Shown here one piece after another: positions 1 through 12,814 of a stretch of 64,000 bases of DNA. Within the stretch, counting starts at the first letter, position 1, and every line of letters starts with the position of its first letter. Source of the stretch: Cutaneotrichosporon cavernicola (taxonomy: Eukaryota; Basidiomycota; Tremellomycetes; Trichosporonales; Trichosporonaceae); assembly GCF_030864355.1 (NCBI RefSeq), contig NC_083396.1, positions 2,976,001-3,040,000 of the forward strand. The letters are read 5' to 3'. The notes under the pieces were generated by a model that did not search any database, was not told where the DNA came from, and saw nothing but the letters and a program-made list of their open reading frames with translations. Made by a program: the position numbers and the translations under genes.

Positions 1-1274
1 CCTCCCAACCCGCATCTCGCAGCTCCAATACCTCGTGACGTTGTGTCGCCTGACCAGTGTGTCGATGAGTGAACCATGCACCTCCGGTCTCAGTCGAGTT
101 ACTCTAGTGGAAATAATCTAGGGCCTAAGGGCTCGGAGCAGTGTCTCATGTTTGGGAACAAGGGGAGCTGGAACAACTGGAACAGGTGACAGCCGAATGA
201 ACATGATGGCAGTGGGATTCAAGTGGGTATTAGCACTATGGCTACGGTCTACTGCACGGCGGAGCTGCGGAGATGACGGTAACATCCAGGAGCGACATGA
301 TCATAACCAAGACGGAGCGCACGGTTCGCGTGGATCAATTGCCGCGTGCCACCCTGCTTACAAGCCGTGGCAGCCCCCCAACGCCCATCACGCCAACAGA
401 TCCTTTCGCACCAGTTGCACCGCGTGTCCGGCCTGGAACCGAGAACTTGTTTGCGGCGGTCCCAGCACTCTCCCTCCAACCACCCCATACTTAGCAATTA
501 GACTCCGCAGCTATTGTCAACATACCTCCTTGCTGACGTTTGGGTCAACGCCGAGAGGCCGAGGACCGTGCACGTTGCGGATAAAGAGGACGAGTAACCG
601 AGACGAGTGATTTGCGAGGTCTGACGTGGGGTGATTCAGGGTCACGAACCACCAGTTGAAGGAGCCTGAACTGATAGTGGACCAAACTCTGGAGTGGTAG
701 ATGATTTGATCCCGCTACATTGGCTGGCTGGTACAATGGGTCCAGGCACGTCCGGAGGTGGAGGCACGTTTACCTAAGGATGACCTGGGGTCATGTGCCT
801 AATCCCTCTCTAACTTACCTTAGCTTTAAGCCCTCTGTTCTTATCCCCCTCTCTACCCTCACCCTTCCTCCCCCCCCCCCCCCCCCCCGACCCATCACCC
901 AACCCCAGCCTCAACTCACCCTTCCCTCCCCTCCCCCCTTCCTTGTCGATTGCTGAACCCCTCCCCCCCTCTCCTCCCTCTCCCCTTGGACTCCGCGGCC
1001 GACAACATCTACTGTCTTGATCTTGTCATCTACTCAACTACTCGTATCAACTTGTCACAAGCACACCTCGACTTTACTTGCTCTCTCCTCCAACTCTCCT
1101 CATCCTCTCCCCATTTCATCTTCCCCCCTCTAGAGAGCACCCCCAACACCACTGCCTCCTCCGCCATCAACACCACCTTCCACCCCAGTAAACTCTTCAC
1201 CCAGTCACACTACCTCTTCCAGTGCCACCCACTTTCTCCCACTCCATCCTAGCTGCACAGCAGCTCTCTCCATC
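1..1274. other. Intergenic / upstream region with a C19 tract
   Basis: No ORF here has a recognisable motif or believable codon pattern; the small ORFs overlap one another in several frames. From about 830 onward the plus strand is strongly pyrimidine-rich, with an uninterrupted C tract at 870-888, and it stays CT-rich up to the start codon at 1275. That fits the promoter and 5' UTR of the next gene. The first 700 bases hold nothing I can name. Confidence 0.5.
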
Positions 1275-2417
1275 ATGCCTCCCACCCGTGTCACCATCTC
1301 GGTCCGACCAGCCCACCCTGGTGCGCCGAAATCCCGCTTCGGCACCCCCACCGTCACCCTCACGCCGCGCGCCCCATCAGCCCCCCAGCCCAAGCACGCA
1401 TCCGGCCCGCTCACTGCCAACCAGAAGCGCAAAATCGTTTCCATGCCCATGCCGACCGAGGAGCTCCTGTCCCGCACCATGGTCGCCCAGAACTCGTCCA
1501 TTGTCGACCGCTGCCTCTCCCGCGTCCAGCCGCCGAGCCCTCCCCTCAAGCCTGGCAAACGCAACTCGTCCCAGCACACGCCTGCGGCCTCGCCCGCTCC
1601 CACGGGTCCGATCAACTCCAACCCGTACTCGCCTGCGATCGACCTCGCCAACAATCGCAGCGCTGTACCTTCGCCGCAGGAGCTGGCCCGTGCCGAGCGC
1701 GCAGAGGAGGAGAAGGCTCGCCAGAAGAAGGAGAACGCCGCCGCTGCCCGTGCCGCTGCGGCCCTGATGCGCCGCCGCAAGGCTCTCCGTTCCGGCCGCA
1801 ACTCGCGCATGCCATCGACCTCGGTCACTCCCGCTACCATGATTCCGCCCATCCAGCGTGCGGTGGGGCGTGAGCGCGCGCGCTCCGCCGAGGCTGCCGC
1901 CGCTGCAGCCCGCCTGGCGGAGGACGTGTCGCTGGCGACTGTCGAGCTGGAGGACAGCGCCTCGGGTCCTGTCAGTCGCTCACTCAAGCGCACCCGCAGC
2001 TCGGGCCTCGGTAACATTACCCCTGGCGCCGCCGCGGTCAGCATCAACTCGCCGCTGCGCACAGTGACCGCGGCCGACGAGCACACTTCCACCCCCGAGT
2101 ACGAGGCCCCTCGCAAGCGCTCGCGTCTCGGCGAGACACCACGCCGCGGCACCAGCTCGCCGACGGGTTCGGAGACTTCTCTTCCAGACACAGGTGTGCG
2201 CAGGAGTCCTCGTGTGAGCGCCAGCCTTTCTCCCGTTGAGCAGACGTCTGCCGCAATGCGCCGCGTCGTAAGCGCGACCGAGCGCTCATCCGCACGGAGC
2301 ACGCGCGGCAACAGTGCTGCGCCACGCAATGCATCCGTCGGTCCGGAAAGTATGCGCGAGCTTTCGCGCCGCGACACCCAGCCGCCATCCCACATGCGAG
2401 ACTTTACCACATCATAG
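1275..2417 (+). CDS. Hypothetical disordered, basic Ser/Pro-rich protein
   Basis: Single-exon ORF of 380 codons starting in a good context (ATC-ATG-CC) after a long pyrimidine-rich leader. I do not recognise a family. The product is low-complexity: rich in Ser, Pro, Arg and Ala, with many S/T-P dipeptides. An Ala/Arg/Glu-rich helical or coiled segment lies around residues 135-175 (ELARAERAEEEKARQKKE), and a short alanine-rich run follows. Basic clusters (RKRSR near residue 279) suggest a nuclear protein, and the S/T-P sites suggest phosphorylation; both are inference. An antisense ORF of similar length lies over it and is treated as a shadow, because the sense frame has GC-rich third positions and a clean start. 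Confidence 0.7.
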   Translation: MPPTRVTISVRPAHPGAPKSRFGTPTVTLTPRAPSAPQPKHASGPLTANQKRKIVSMPMPTEELLSRTMVAQNSSIVDRCLSRVQPPSPPLKPGKRNSSQHTPAASPAPTGPINSNPYSPAIDLANNRSAVPSPQELARAERAEEEKARQKKENAAAARAAAALMRRRKALRSGRNSRMPSTSVTPATMIPPIQRAVGRERARSAEAAAAAARLAEDVSLATVELEDSASGPVSRSLKRTRSSGLGNITPGAAAVSINSPLRTVTAADEHTSTPEYEAPRKRSRLGETPRRGTSSPTGSETSLPDTGVRRSPRVSASLSPVEQTSAAMRRVVSATERSSARSTRGNSAAPRNASVGPESMRELSRRDTQPPSHMRDFTTS

Positions 2418-3725
2418 CGTCATCATCCACACCCGCCCTTCCACTTCCACACACGCCCATTGTTCGCCCCGCACGGACGCGCCCTTCGCACGGGCCCGCA
2501 ACGGTCCCCATCACGCTACAACTACCTATACCCTATACCCAGCTACCCAGCCTTGTGTCTGTCTGTAACCCCATGCATGTCGTCTTAGTATCTTAGGAGA
2601 GTCTTGTGCCCCTACAGGTGCATGTTTGTTAGGTGGGGGTGCTAGGTGGGGGTGAGGGTTTTGGGTCTGGTGCTCCGGGCAGGCCAAATACTAGAAGACC
2701 CTGCTTCCGAGATGACGTAAGGAAAATTTGGCCGTGAGTCTCATGAGAATTGGGCAGGTAAGCTCGGCCATGAACCAGATCGGTGTTGGTGAGCGTGAGA
2801 GTGAGACTCGGCGGCTTCATCAATATCGTGGCGAGCGAGCTTCAGACAATGGCACAAATACTGTTCCAAGACAGAAATGGCTGGCGAGTGAATCTGAGAC
2901 TTGGCAGCGAAAGCTCCGCAGGTGGGGGGACACGTGACCCACGTGCAAGCCTCTCGATTCATGTCTCATCTCACCTGCATTACCTGTCTTACCTCAACCA
3001 CGTATTGAATCGGAATTCAAAGACGGAGTCGACCGATATTTGTAGTCGAAGTAGGTTGCTGGAATGTTGATGAAATGATCACAGGGGGATCAGAGGGTAC
3101 GTGCGTGCACAAACCAAACACTGGGTACAATGGACATGTCAACAACGGCATCGGAAGATCTACCAAAAGCTACCAAACACGACGGAATAAACACCTTTAA
3201 CCTGCCTTCTGGGCCTTCTGAGATCCTGATAACTTGGTTGTTCATAGTTAGACACTCCGCCGTCGATTCCAGAGCAACCTATTCACCTACTCCCATGCTC
3301 AAAGGGAAGACTTGCCACCACCAGATCTGATGGTTTACTTATTTGGAAAGGGCACACCCTGAATTCTTGGCCAATCGCGGAACGCCAGATGATGTCTCGG
3401 ATACCGGAAGTATACATCCGGCTTCCTTGAAAGCAGCCTCTGCGACTAATTTGAATCCTCATTCCGATTCCGATGGAAGGGTCTTGAGATCAGAAACACA
3501 ACGCCTCACACAGTCCCACGGTCGCGCTGTTTGTGTCGCATTCACCATTCACCATGCACCATTCACCATTCACCATTCAGGTTCACCATTCAGTGCGAGA
3601 TGTGTTGGTCCTTTCCCGGGAATCGCACCGAGCATGTAGCAAACGGAAAAAGCACATAAGAGGCAATGTCAGCATGTTTTCTTGCTCCTCATCAATCAAG
3701 ACTCCATCGCTTCAGTTCCTTGAGA
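2418..3725. other. Intergenic region with short CACCATT repeats
   Basis: About 1.3 kb between two same-strand orphan genes. No ORF in it looks coding. At 3538-3594 a degenerate 7-nt repeat (CACCATT and variants, about six to seven copies, partly interrupted) lies 130-190 nt before the next start codon. Nothing else is identifiable. Confidence 0.4.
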
Positions 3726-5201
3726 ATGCTTGGCAAGTTTGTAAAGGGCAAGTTTGGTGAACGCCGTTCTCCTCCTCCAGACAGGGAGGACGGTGTGGGG
3801 GAGGCTACGGCTGGGGTTGAGATGGCGACGACGGCGACACGAATCCTCCGCCTACGCCGTTTCTTGTCCATCGACTCGTTCGTGTCCGCCGTCTCCACCG
3901 TGTCCACAGTGTCCACTGCTTCCTCGGCACAGTCTACCCCGAGCTCCCCCTCGTCCTCCCTACCCACTTGCATCCCTGGTGAGGAACTCCCTTCTTCGGG
4001 CGGCGCGGACAGCTCCGACGACTGGAGCTGTCGCGATCCAATTACCCCAGCGGATCTCGAATCCAGCGCGCCATCCGGACCTACGTCCATTTCCGGACGA
4101 CCTGCCGCGGCGATCGGTCTTCCAGTAGGTGGGAGCGAGGGAGAGACTTCCGGGGCCGAAAAGAAAAGGGAAGAGTATACCTATGCCCTTTCGCCGCTCT
4201 GTCCTGCCCTCCTCTGCGCGGCGACCTCCATTCTCCCGTCATACATCGACGCGGGTTTGGACTTCTTCACGGCCACCAGCACAATCCTCGCCCACCCGAC
4301 CTCTCCGCCTCCCATCAAGGCCATTCTTGTCAACGTCGGGGGGACGATCGACCGGATCATCCGCCACGCCACGGTCATCATCGCCATCGTCTGCATTGGG
4401 GCGAACTGGCTCCTCGCCTTCCACCCGTGTTGCAAGGCCGGCTTCTTTATCCCCCCGTTGGCGAAGGCGACGCTCCAGTTCTATCCCCGCCGCCATAAGC
4501 TACGTACGCTTCCTCCAGTCCCAGTAACCAACTGGAATATGTTGGGAGTGTACACTCTTCACAATTGGGTGGAGATGACCCGCTTCGCCCGCCACGCGGC
4601 TTACGGTCTCTCTCACCTGACTGTTGCTCTGGGTATTCGCGTCCTCGCAGGGCTGGTCAACCACCTCGAACGGTGCTGGGTCGCACCCAGCCTCCCGACC
4701 CCAGCCACCCTTCCGCCCAACACCCCGCCAACCATCACCGCCATCTTGTCATCCGCTGTCCCCACTCTCCCACCACCCACGTCCATCTCCTCGCCCACCC
4801 CGCACGAGATCTTGCAGTCCTACGATGCCCACATATCGAAGAAAGCAAACGACCTCGCGTTGAATCAGTACCATCTGGGCGTCCATGATCGAGTCGCTCG
4901 CCGGTGGCGCTTCGTCGGCAAGATCCCGGGCGGAAAAGCCTGGATATATTGGCTGGACCGGGGGAAGACGTGCGAAATTCTCGGTTTATCGGGTCGTCTG
5001 GATCCGAACACTCCTGAAGCCGAGCTGGCAAAGGAAGCGCGGATGGCGCCGGTTCTTCTGGATGCTTGGTGGGAACAGCAGAGGGCGGAGGCGGTGAAGG
5101 TGTTGAAGAGGGAACATGAGGAGTGGGATGCGGTGGTTGGGGTTCCGGTAGAGGAGGACGAGATGCCGGAGAGTTGGGTTGCGCCGGTGTGGGAGTTTTA
5201 G
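3726..5201 (+). CDS. Hypothetical protein with central hydrophobic segments
   Basis: Open frame of 491 codons from the ATG at 3726 (MLGKFVKGKFGERR). An in-frame ATG 60 nt upstream at 3666 would add 20 residues; I prefer 3726 because the basic, amphipathic start looks natural. No family recognised. Residues 1-150 are Ser/Thr/Pro-rich and disordered. Residues about 160-260 hold several hydrophobic stretches (around LSPLCPALLCAATSI and ATVIIAIVCIGANWLLAF) that could be membrane segments. The C-terminal third is soluble, with conserved-looking W/Y residues (WIYWLDRGKTCEIL, DAWWEQQRAEAVKVL) and an acidic end. It is convergent with the glycosidase gene, 201 nt stop to stop. Confidence 0.6.
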   Translation: MLGKFVKGKFGERRSPPPDREDGVGEATAGVEMATTATRILRLRRFLSIDSFVSAVSTVSTVSTASSAQSTPSSPSSSLPTCIPGEELPSSGGADSSDDWSCRDPITPADLESSAPSGPTSISGRPAAAIGLPVGGSEGETSGAEKKREEYTYALSPLCPALLCAATSILPSYIDAGLDFFTATSTILAHPTSPPPIKAILVNVGGTIDRIIRHATVIIAIVCIGANWLLAFHPCCKAGFFIPPLAKATLQFYPRRHKLRTLPPVPVTNWNMLGVYTLHNWVEMTRFARHAAYGLSHLTVALGIRVLAGLVNHLERCWVAPSLPTPATLPPNTPPTITAILSSAVPTLPPPTSISSPTPHEILQSYDAHISKKANDLALNQYHLGVHDRVARRWRFVGKIPGGKAWIYWLDRGKTCEILGLSGRLDPNTPEAELAKEARMAPVLLDAWWEQQRAEAVKVLKREHEEWDAVVGVPVEEDEMPESWVAPVWEF

Positions 5202-5402
5202 GACGATAGGATATCGGTTGATGGTAGAGGCGTAGGCTATTTGGTACAGTAGGGCAATTCCGGGTTTATAGGACAATGCTACCCATTCTATAATACACAA
5301 CTGACGAGTCAAAGCAGTACATGTATAATCGATCTAGTATTGTCCGTCTGTACAGAATATCAAGAGAATGTCGATCTTTTCAAGAGTCGCTGTGTCCTAA
5401 CA

Positions 5403-7275
5403 TCACATCGCCGCCACTCCCACTCCAACAGCAAGGAGCACACCCACCAAACTCGCACCAGCCCGCCCGGCCCCCGACAACGGATCTTTCCCCCTCGTAT
5501 TCCCCGGCTTCCCCATCTTTTCCCAGTCGTTATACGCCGCATAACCCAACACCACGAAAGCGTTTCCTTCGGGACTGACTGTGCCTGGCTGGTGGAAACT
5601 GTAGGGGTCCGTCACGTTGGTCAGGTATCCGGTAGAGTTTACGTTCCTTGACGCGCCGGCGAGCATTTTGGTGGCCGCATCGACGTGGTCGTTGGTTAGG
5701 TTTAGGGTTGCCATGCGAAGACCGGCGGACGCCATTAATGCGGTGGCGGCGGCGTCGACGAAGTCGGAGGCGTTGTTAATGTAGTTCCGTAAGAGGCCGT
5801 CGTGGGTCTGGTGTCAGAGTGATGACAGTAGATACATTAGCAAGGCACAGTGTCGCAGGATTGTCACAACGTAACAGGCGTGCAACCGACTCATGCTCTG
5901 TGACACCGCAACTTATGCAACGGTCGTCCAAGATCCAAGACAACCTCCCTTCCTCGCTCCCTCCCCCGCCACCCTGGTCTCCGGCTCGTGCGATCCCAAC
6001 TCACCATATACTCCTTACTCGCCCCCAATATCTCCGCCGCCCAAACCTGCAACTGCGTAACCTGATCCCCCATCCCTTCCGCAAACTGAGACCGTTTAAT
6101 CGTCGCAAGCACTCTGAGAATCCCAGCGGCGGCCCAAGCGTTCCCCGTTGCCCAGAGATTCGGATCCTCCGCCTCAGGTCCAGGACTCATATGTCGCCAC
6201 AACTTTGTTTCCGGGTCCTGTAGGCCTTGTCTGTAAGCTGAGATTTGATCGAACGCGGTTTGGAGGAGGGTCTGGTTGTTGGTTATCGCGCCAAAGTAGG
6301 CTAGGAAAGGGGGGACCATGTATACGTTGTCGGCCCAGAGTTGGAAGGTGGCGGCGCGGTGCGAGATTGCGCCCTGCTCGTTCTGCGGTCAGCGGAGGGA
6401 GAGGTGGAAAGATAGTGGTTTCAGGGCACTCTTGGCACGTTGGCGGCTTGGCGGCTTGGCGTCTTTGCACCACTTTACTGGCACAACTTTACCCCAAGTG
6501 TGCCGCTTGGCACCCAAACAAGGTGATGCTAGCCAACCAGCTCGCTGTGCACTGCACAGCATGCACTGACGCATGTACAGAGTTGAATAGCTGCAGCTTG
6601 GCGCGCAACGGTTACTCACCCGCGGCACACCGTACAGAAGGTAGTCGACCTGACTCTGCGCGGCTTGCATGAACGACACACCCTTGATCAGCGTTCCCGA
6701 GCTCGCCTTGTCGGCGACCAGCACAGTCACCCCAAGCGAGGCGGGATCGCCCGCTGCGCCGTCCTCCAACAACGGCTGGCCGTGAGGTAGCTGTGAGTTG
6801 GCAGCGAGGGGAACGAGGAGCGGGGTGCTGGAGGTGGCTGTCGATGTACTCGCCGTTGGCACTGGGACCGACGTGGGCGTCTGGCGGCGGCGCAGCCCTC
6901 CCTCACTGGTAGAGGAGGCGTTCGCCCCCGTGGCCGAGATATTGGTCGGCAAGGCGGGGTTGGTGAAATTCACCGGCCTGTTAGCCAGCGTATCCTCCGC
7001 CAACTGCATGATTTCGGGCACTTGGTCCGGCGTCAGGTCGGGCAGGGGAAGCGGGGCGGTTGACGAAAACACGGAGAGATGGGGATACTTCCATTCCAAC
7101 CATGTCTCGCCGATCGTCCCGTTCTCCCATCTTCCGTTAGATCGGTTGGAGGAGAGGAGACTTACGAGAAGTTGGACATGCGCACCGCGTGCTCCCATAC
7201 CGTGTTCAGCTGGTTTGGAGTGAGGTGGACCGCGTTCACGGTCGCGAGGAGTGCGGCTGGGATTATTGCGCGCAT
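5403..7275 (-). CDS. Secreted, probably GPI-anchored six-hairpin glycosidase (GH105/GH88-like)
   Basis: Four-exon model on the minus strand: 7275-7166, 7130-6620, 6382-6005, 5807-5403, giving 467 codons with all joins in frame. The start MRAIIPAALLATVNAV is a signal peptide. The middle carries the hallmarks of unsaturated rhamnogalacturonyl hydrolase-like (alpha/alpha)6 barrels: a repeated Q.W.D..YM.PPFLAYFG helix and an LWATGNAWAAAGILRVL helix. The C-terminus has a small-residue spacer then a hydrophobic tail ending GVGVAAM, typical of a GPI-attachment signal. A Ser/Thr-rich insert (around PTASTSTATSSTP) probably carries O-glycans. Family knowledge: such enzymes trim pectin- or glucuronan-derived oligosaccharides; the exact substrate cannot be read here. 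Intron 1 is only 35 nt; intron 2 is 236 nt. Confidence 0.75.
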
Positions 7276-8204
7276 TATTCAGAGGAGAGGAGAGTGATGC
7301 CAAGATGTTGGTGGTAGGGGGGTGAGAAATCAGTTCCCAGTTCGGTTAGACATTGAGTGCGGATGACGGCATGGCGGCAGGTGTACGTATCCCGCCCAGG
7401 TCTGATATCGGTTTGAGCGAAGATACGGGCTGGATTGGGAAGAGGTAAGTCATTGTCACGGGGCGGGGCCCGGATTTAGCCTTGGTCACCATGTGGTCTC
7501 CCAGAAAGAGCTGAGAGGAGTGAGGGGTAGGTTGTTGAAGGTCTCAAAAGTAACAATCATGGTGGGCAGGCAGCCAGGCGGCGAGGCGGACAAGGCTTTT
7601 CTAATCTAGTGGGCCCGTCATTAAACTATAAACAGATCTGTCGAAATGTCGTCAACCTTGAATGGCCCCACTCGGCAACTCAGCATTGAAAACGTCATAG
7701 TCCAAATCACGTGACTAGATGTTACCTCCACGTGGTCGTACTGGAGGCCTAAATACTGATGTTAGGCATCAACATTAGTTCCACGTGGTATTTACGTTCC
7801 CGGTAGTAAATGCCTCATGTTGTTCAGGGAATAGGCGTGCGGGCGCGCGTCCCTTGAGCTCGATGACTGACTGATGCCTTGTCCCCCCCCAATTTGGGTG
7901 GAGAGCTGTCAAAGAGTGGGGGATCGCAAAGGCACAGACCCCCCGCTTGGCCCAAGAGTTTATTCCCTGAAAGCGCGCTTGGACCCATTAGTTGTTAGTT
8001 GTGAGCGTAAGCGCATCAAAGGGTAAAGAGAGTCAAGGAGCCATCCAGCAAGGTCAAAGGTCAGGTCAGGTCAACAAGACACCACCCCCTACAACCAAAC
8101 CTCAACCCCGCCACACAACCGTACCTTTGAACTCGATAAACCACTTCTCACCTTCAACCACTCCTGTTCTCAACCATCACAATCACTCATTACCACATCT
8201 AATC
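7276..8204. promoter_or_regulatory. Divergent intergenic region, glycosidase / beta-tubulin
   Basis: 929 bases between the divergent starts of the glycosidase (minus) and beta-tubulin (plus) genes. It must hold both promoters. CACGTG-like cores recur (CACGTGACT near 7710, CCACGTGG near 7730 and 7781) and may be bHLH sites (inference). The last 120 bases before the tubulin start are CT/AC-rich, as in a fungal 5' UTR. No ORF of note. Confidence 0.4.
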
Positions 8205-10503
<2,299 letters not shown>

Positions 10504-11473
10504 GATATCATATTGTCCGCTTAGTAAAACGTTATGTGATAGTGCTACCGCGTGGACATGTGCTTCTGTGGTGTGCCCCACTCAACTCCCCACTGCCAAC
10601 CCGTCCTTGACCTCTGTGCGCTACTACTTCGCTGCACCGCTCTGGATCTCATTGGGCACAGGCTCATGTTCCTCACCCCTCGAGCGGCAGCGTTCCATCT
10701 CATTCCGTCCGTCGTCGCTTGCAGTGTGACTATGCAGTTTGCATGTTGCATTTTGCATTTGAAACATCTCGAGCAACCGTGCCTGATTGACGTGTCGCGT
10801 GTCGCGTGTTACGTGTCGCGTCTTGGAGTCCCTTTGACTTGTGTTCCTGAACCCTGACGGAAGGCCGAGACAGCGGGTGATACCGACTTGCATTACGTTG
10901 GCATCGAGCATCGAGCAAATGCATCTTACCATTCAACTAACTGTACACTTTGTTCCACTACTCACTTGAGTTGAAGAGTTAGTTCAAGGGAACAGTGGAC
11001 ACGGTCAACGCACCGACCACCCGCCCACTCGCCCACTCGCCACTCGCCACTGGGCCTGTGCGTCCCCAACCCAACCCATCACACAGTCGCTTCATCTTGA
11101 CTTGGACACTCTCGCGACTTACAGTACTTGCCTGCGGCTCTACGCTGTAATCAACAGCGTTCTCAGGCGGCACGCTCAGCACTCGTTCAAACGGTCGACC
11201 CGAGACAGGCGTCGCAGTCCGTCTCCCTCCCCGCTCCCCGCTCGCCATCGCTCGCTCCAAGTGCGTTGCACCTCGCGTTTGGCTGCGACACCTGCGCCAT
11301 CAGCGGACTTTGGATCACGCGATCACTTCACCTGCGCTCCCTTGGCACCCTCCACCCACCTCTTCACTCCCAATATCTTGCGGAACAGCACTCCCCCCCT
11401 CCCCCTCCCCCTCTCCTCTTCTTTACCACTCCCTAATACACACAGTGCTCCCCCTTGAAGGCCACACCGCACC
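10504..11473. other. Intergenic region downstream of beta-tubulin
   Basis: 970 bases with no convincing gene. It contains short imperfect repeats of a GTGTCGC element at 10793-10831 and clusters of TGCAT/TTTGCAT at 10735-10765. The final 250 bases are CT-rich, ending in an uninterrupted pyrimidine stretch near 11395-11432, and act as the promoter and leader of the next gene. Confidence 0.4.
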
Positions 11474-12751
11474 ATGGCCTTCTCGTCGCTCGCGGACGAG
11501 CTCAACCTCGACTCGGGGTTTCCCATGTCCCCCTCTGGACCTGGACTAAGCCTAGCCGACGAATTTGGGGATATGGGTGGCGGTGAGTCTCGATATACCT
11601 CAGCCAAGTTGCTGACTGTAGGAACACTAGCCGACGAGCTGGTCGACGACCTCGCACTGGCAGACTACGCCGAGCTCGAGCCAGGCCCGCTCGGGCTTGA
11701 CAGCAGGCTTGACAGCGGGCTCGACACCTTCACCGGTTCTGACAAGTACGGCTCTCTAGGGCGCTCGCCGCGTCGTCCAGCCCGTGGCGGAGCACGTACA
11801 CCAGGCCCGAGCGTCCGTGTATCGCGGCGGCACGAGAGCGAGAGTAATGACCAACTCGACCTCTCGCCACTTCTTGCAGCGCAGGCCGCCGGACAACGCA
11901 TGCTCTCCCGCCTACAGACGCTCGATGGCCCATCGCCCACTCATCGAGTACCTCTGGAGGAACGGCTGGCGGGCTTCGTGTCCCGCATGGGCGCTGCCGA
12001 GCGGGTGCGCGACGAGCAGACGCGTGAGGTGGCTGCCCTTGTTCGAGACCTTGAGGGATTACAAGGCGTGGTGGCGGAAGAGGACGTCGCGTACGTCGAC
12101 ATGCTAATGGATCACGAGTCGCCACGCGCGCGTAGGAGACCACCACCATTACAATTTGAGAGTGATGATGAAAGTCACCAACGCCCATACCAACGTTCGC
12201 CCCTCTCGCCGCTCGATCACAACTCGTCCTCGCCTCACGCGTGGAACGAGCCGCTGTCACCATTACACCGCCGGCCCAGCTCCCCCGTCTCGCCGCTACA
12301 CCGGCGGCCTAGCTCGCCTCTTTCACCCCTCTCGCCTTCGTTTCCGAACGGCACACATGTACATGCCCATTCTCAGGCTCAGGCTTGCCTAGCGTCGCAC
12401 CGCTCGGCTCTGGCGGCAGCGACGGCCGAGCTCGGTTCGGCGACGGGCGACGCAGCCGACGCACTGAACAAACTCGCCGGCGCGTCAACTACCGCCATAC
12501 AGGCCAGCGCAGGGGCCGGCGAGACGAGTCGCCAGCTCCGCAAGTTGCGCGTAGGCGTTGCGAGCCTCCGCCAGGGCATCGAGGCCGAGGAGACGGCACA
12601 GCGCGGCATCGACGCGTGGGAGGCCGCCCTGGTATCCGGCACTGCGCCCGACGTGCGAAGCGTGCTTGCCGGCCTGATGGCTGGGTTCGAGGAGCGGCTG
12701 GGCGAAATGGCCCGCGCACACGAGGGGTTGCGAATGAGAGCGCGCGCGTGA
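11474..12751 (+). CDS. Hypothetical coiled-coil protein with repeated LADE[LF] motifs
   Basis: Start ACC-ATG-G at 11474. The frame stays open to 12751, but a 39-nt segment at 11583-11621 has perfect intron signals (GTGAGT, CTGACTGTAG). It is probably spliced, giving 412 rather than 425 residues. Both forms stay in frame. The N-terminus carries three copies of a short motif, SLADEL, SLADEF and TLADEL, within the first 60 residues; the third is joined across the intron. A helical, probably coiled-coil region follows (LEERLAGFVSRMGAAERVRDEQ), then a Ser/Pro-rich linker with repeated SPLHRRPSSP, then a C-terminal Ala/Glu/Arg-rich coiled coil. Family not recognised. The motif repeat suggests a short linear docking site. 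Convergent with the NIPA gene, 63 nt between stops. Confidence 0.7.
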   Translation: MAFSSLADELNLDSGFPMSPSGPGLSLADEFGDMGGGESRYTSAKLLTVGTLADELVDDLALADYAELEPGPLGLDSRLDSGLDTFTGSDKYGSLGRSPRRPARGGARTPGPSVRVSRRHESESNDQLDLSPLLAAQAAGQRMLSRLQTLDGPSPTHRVPLEERLAGFVSRMGAAERVRDEQTREVAALVRDLEGLQGVVAEEDVAYVDMLMDHESPRARRRPPPLQFESDDESHQRPYQRSPLSPLDHNSSSPHAWNEPLSPLHRRPSSPVSPLHRRPSSPLSPLSPSFPNGTHVHAHSQAQACLASHRSALAAATAELGSATGDAADALNKLAGASTTAIQASAGAGETSRQLRKLRVGVASLRQGIEAEETAQRGIDAWEAALVSGTAPDVRSVLAGLMAGFEERLGEMARAHEGLRMRARA

Positions 12752-12814
12752 TAGTCAATCAATGTAACATAGTGCATCTCTAGATCAAAATCGCATCAAA
12801 GGTCCATCATACAA

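Noticed and set aside
1205..2410. 401-codon ORF antisense to the first orphan gene
   Set aside because: Arg/Ser/Ala/Gly-biased product with no motif; it mirrors a GC-rich sense frame with a better start and leader.
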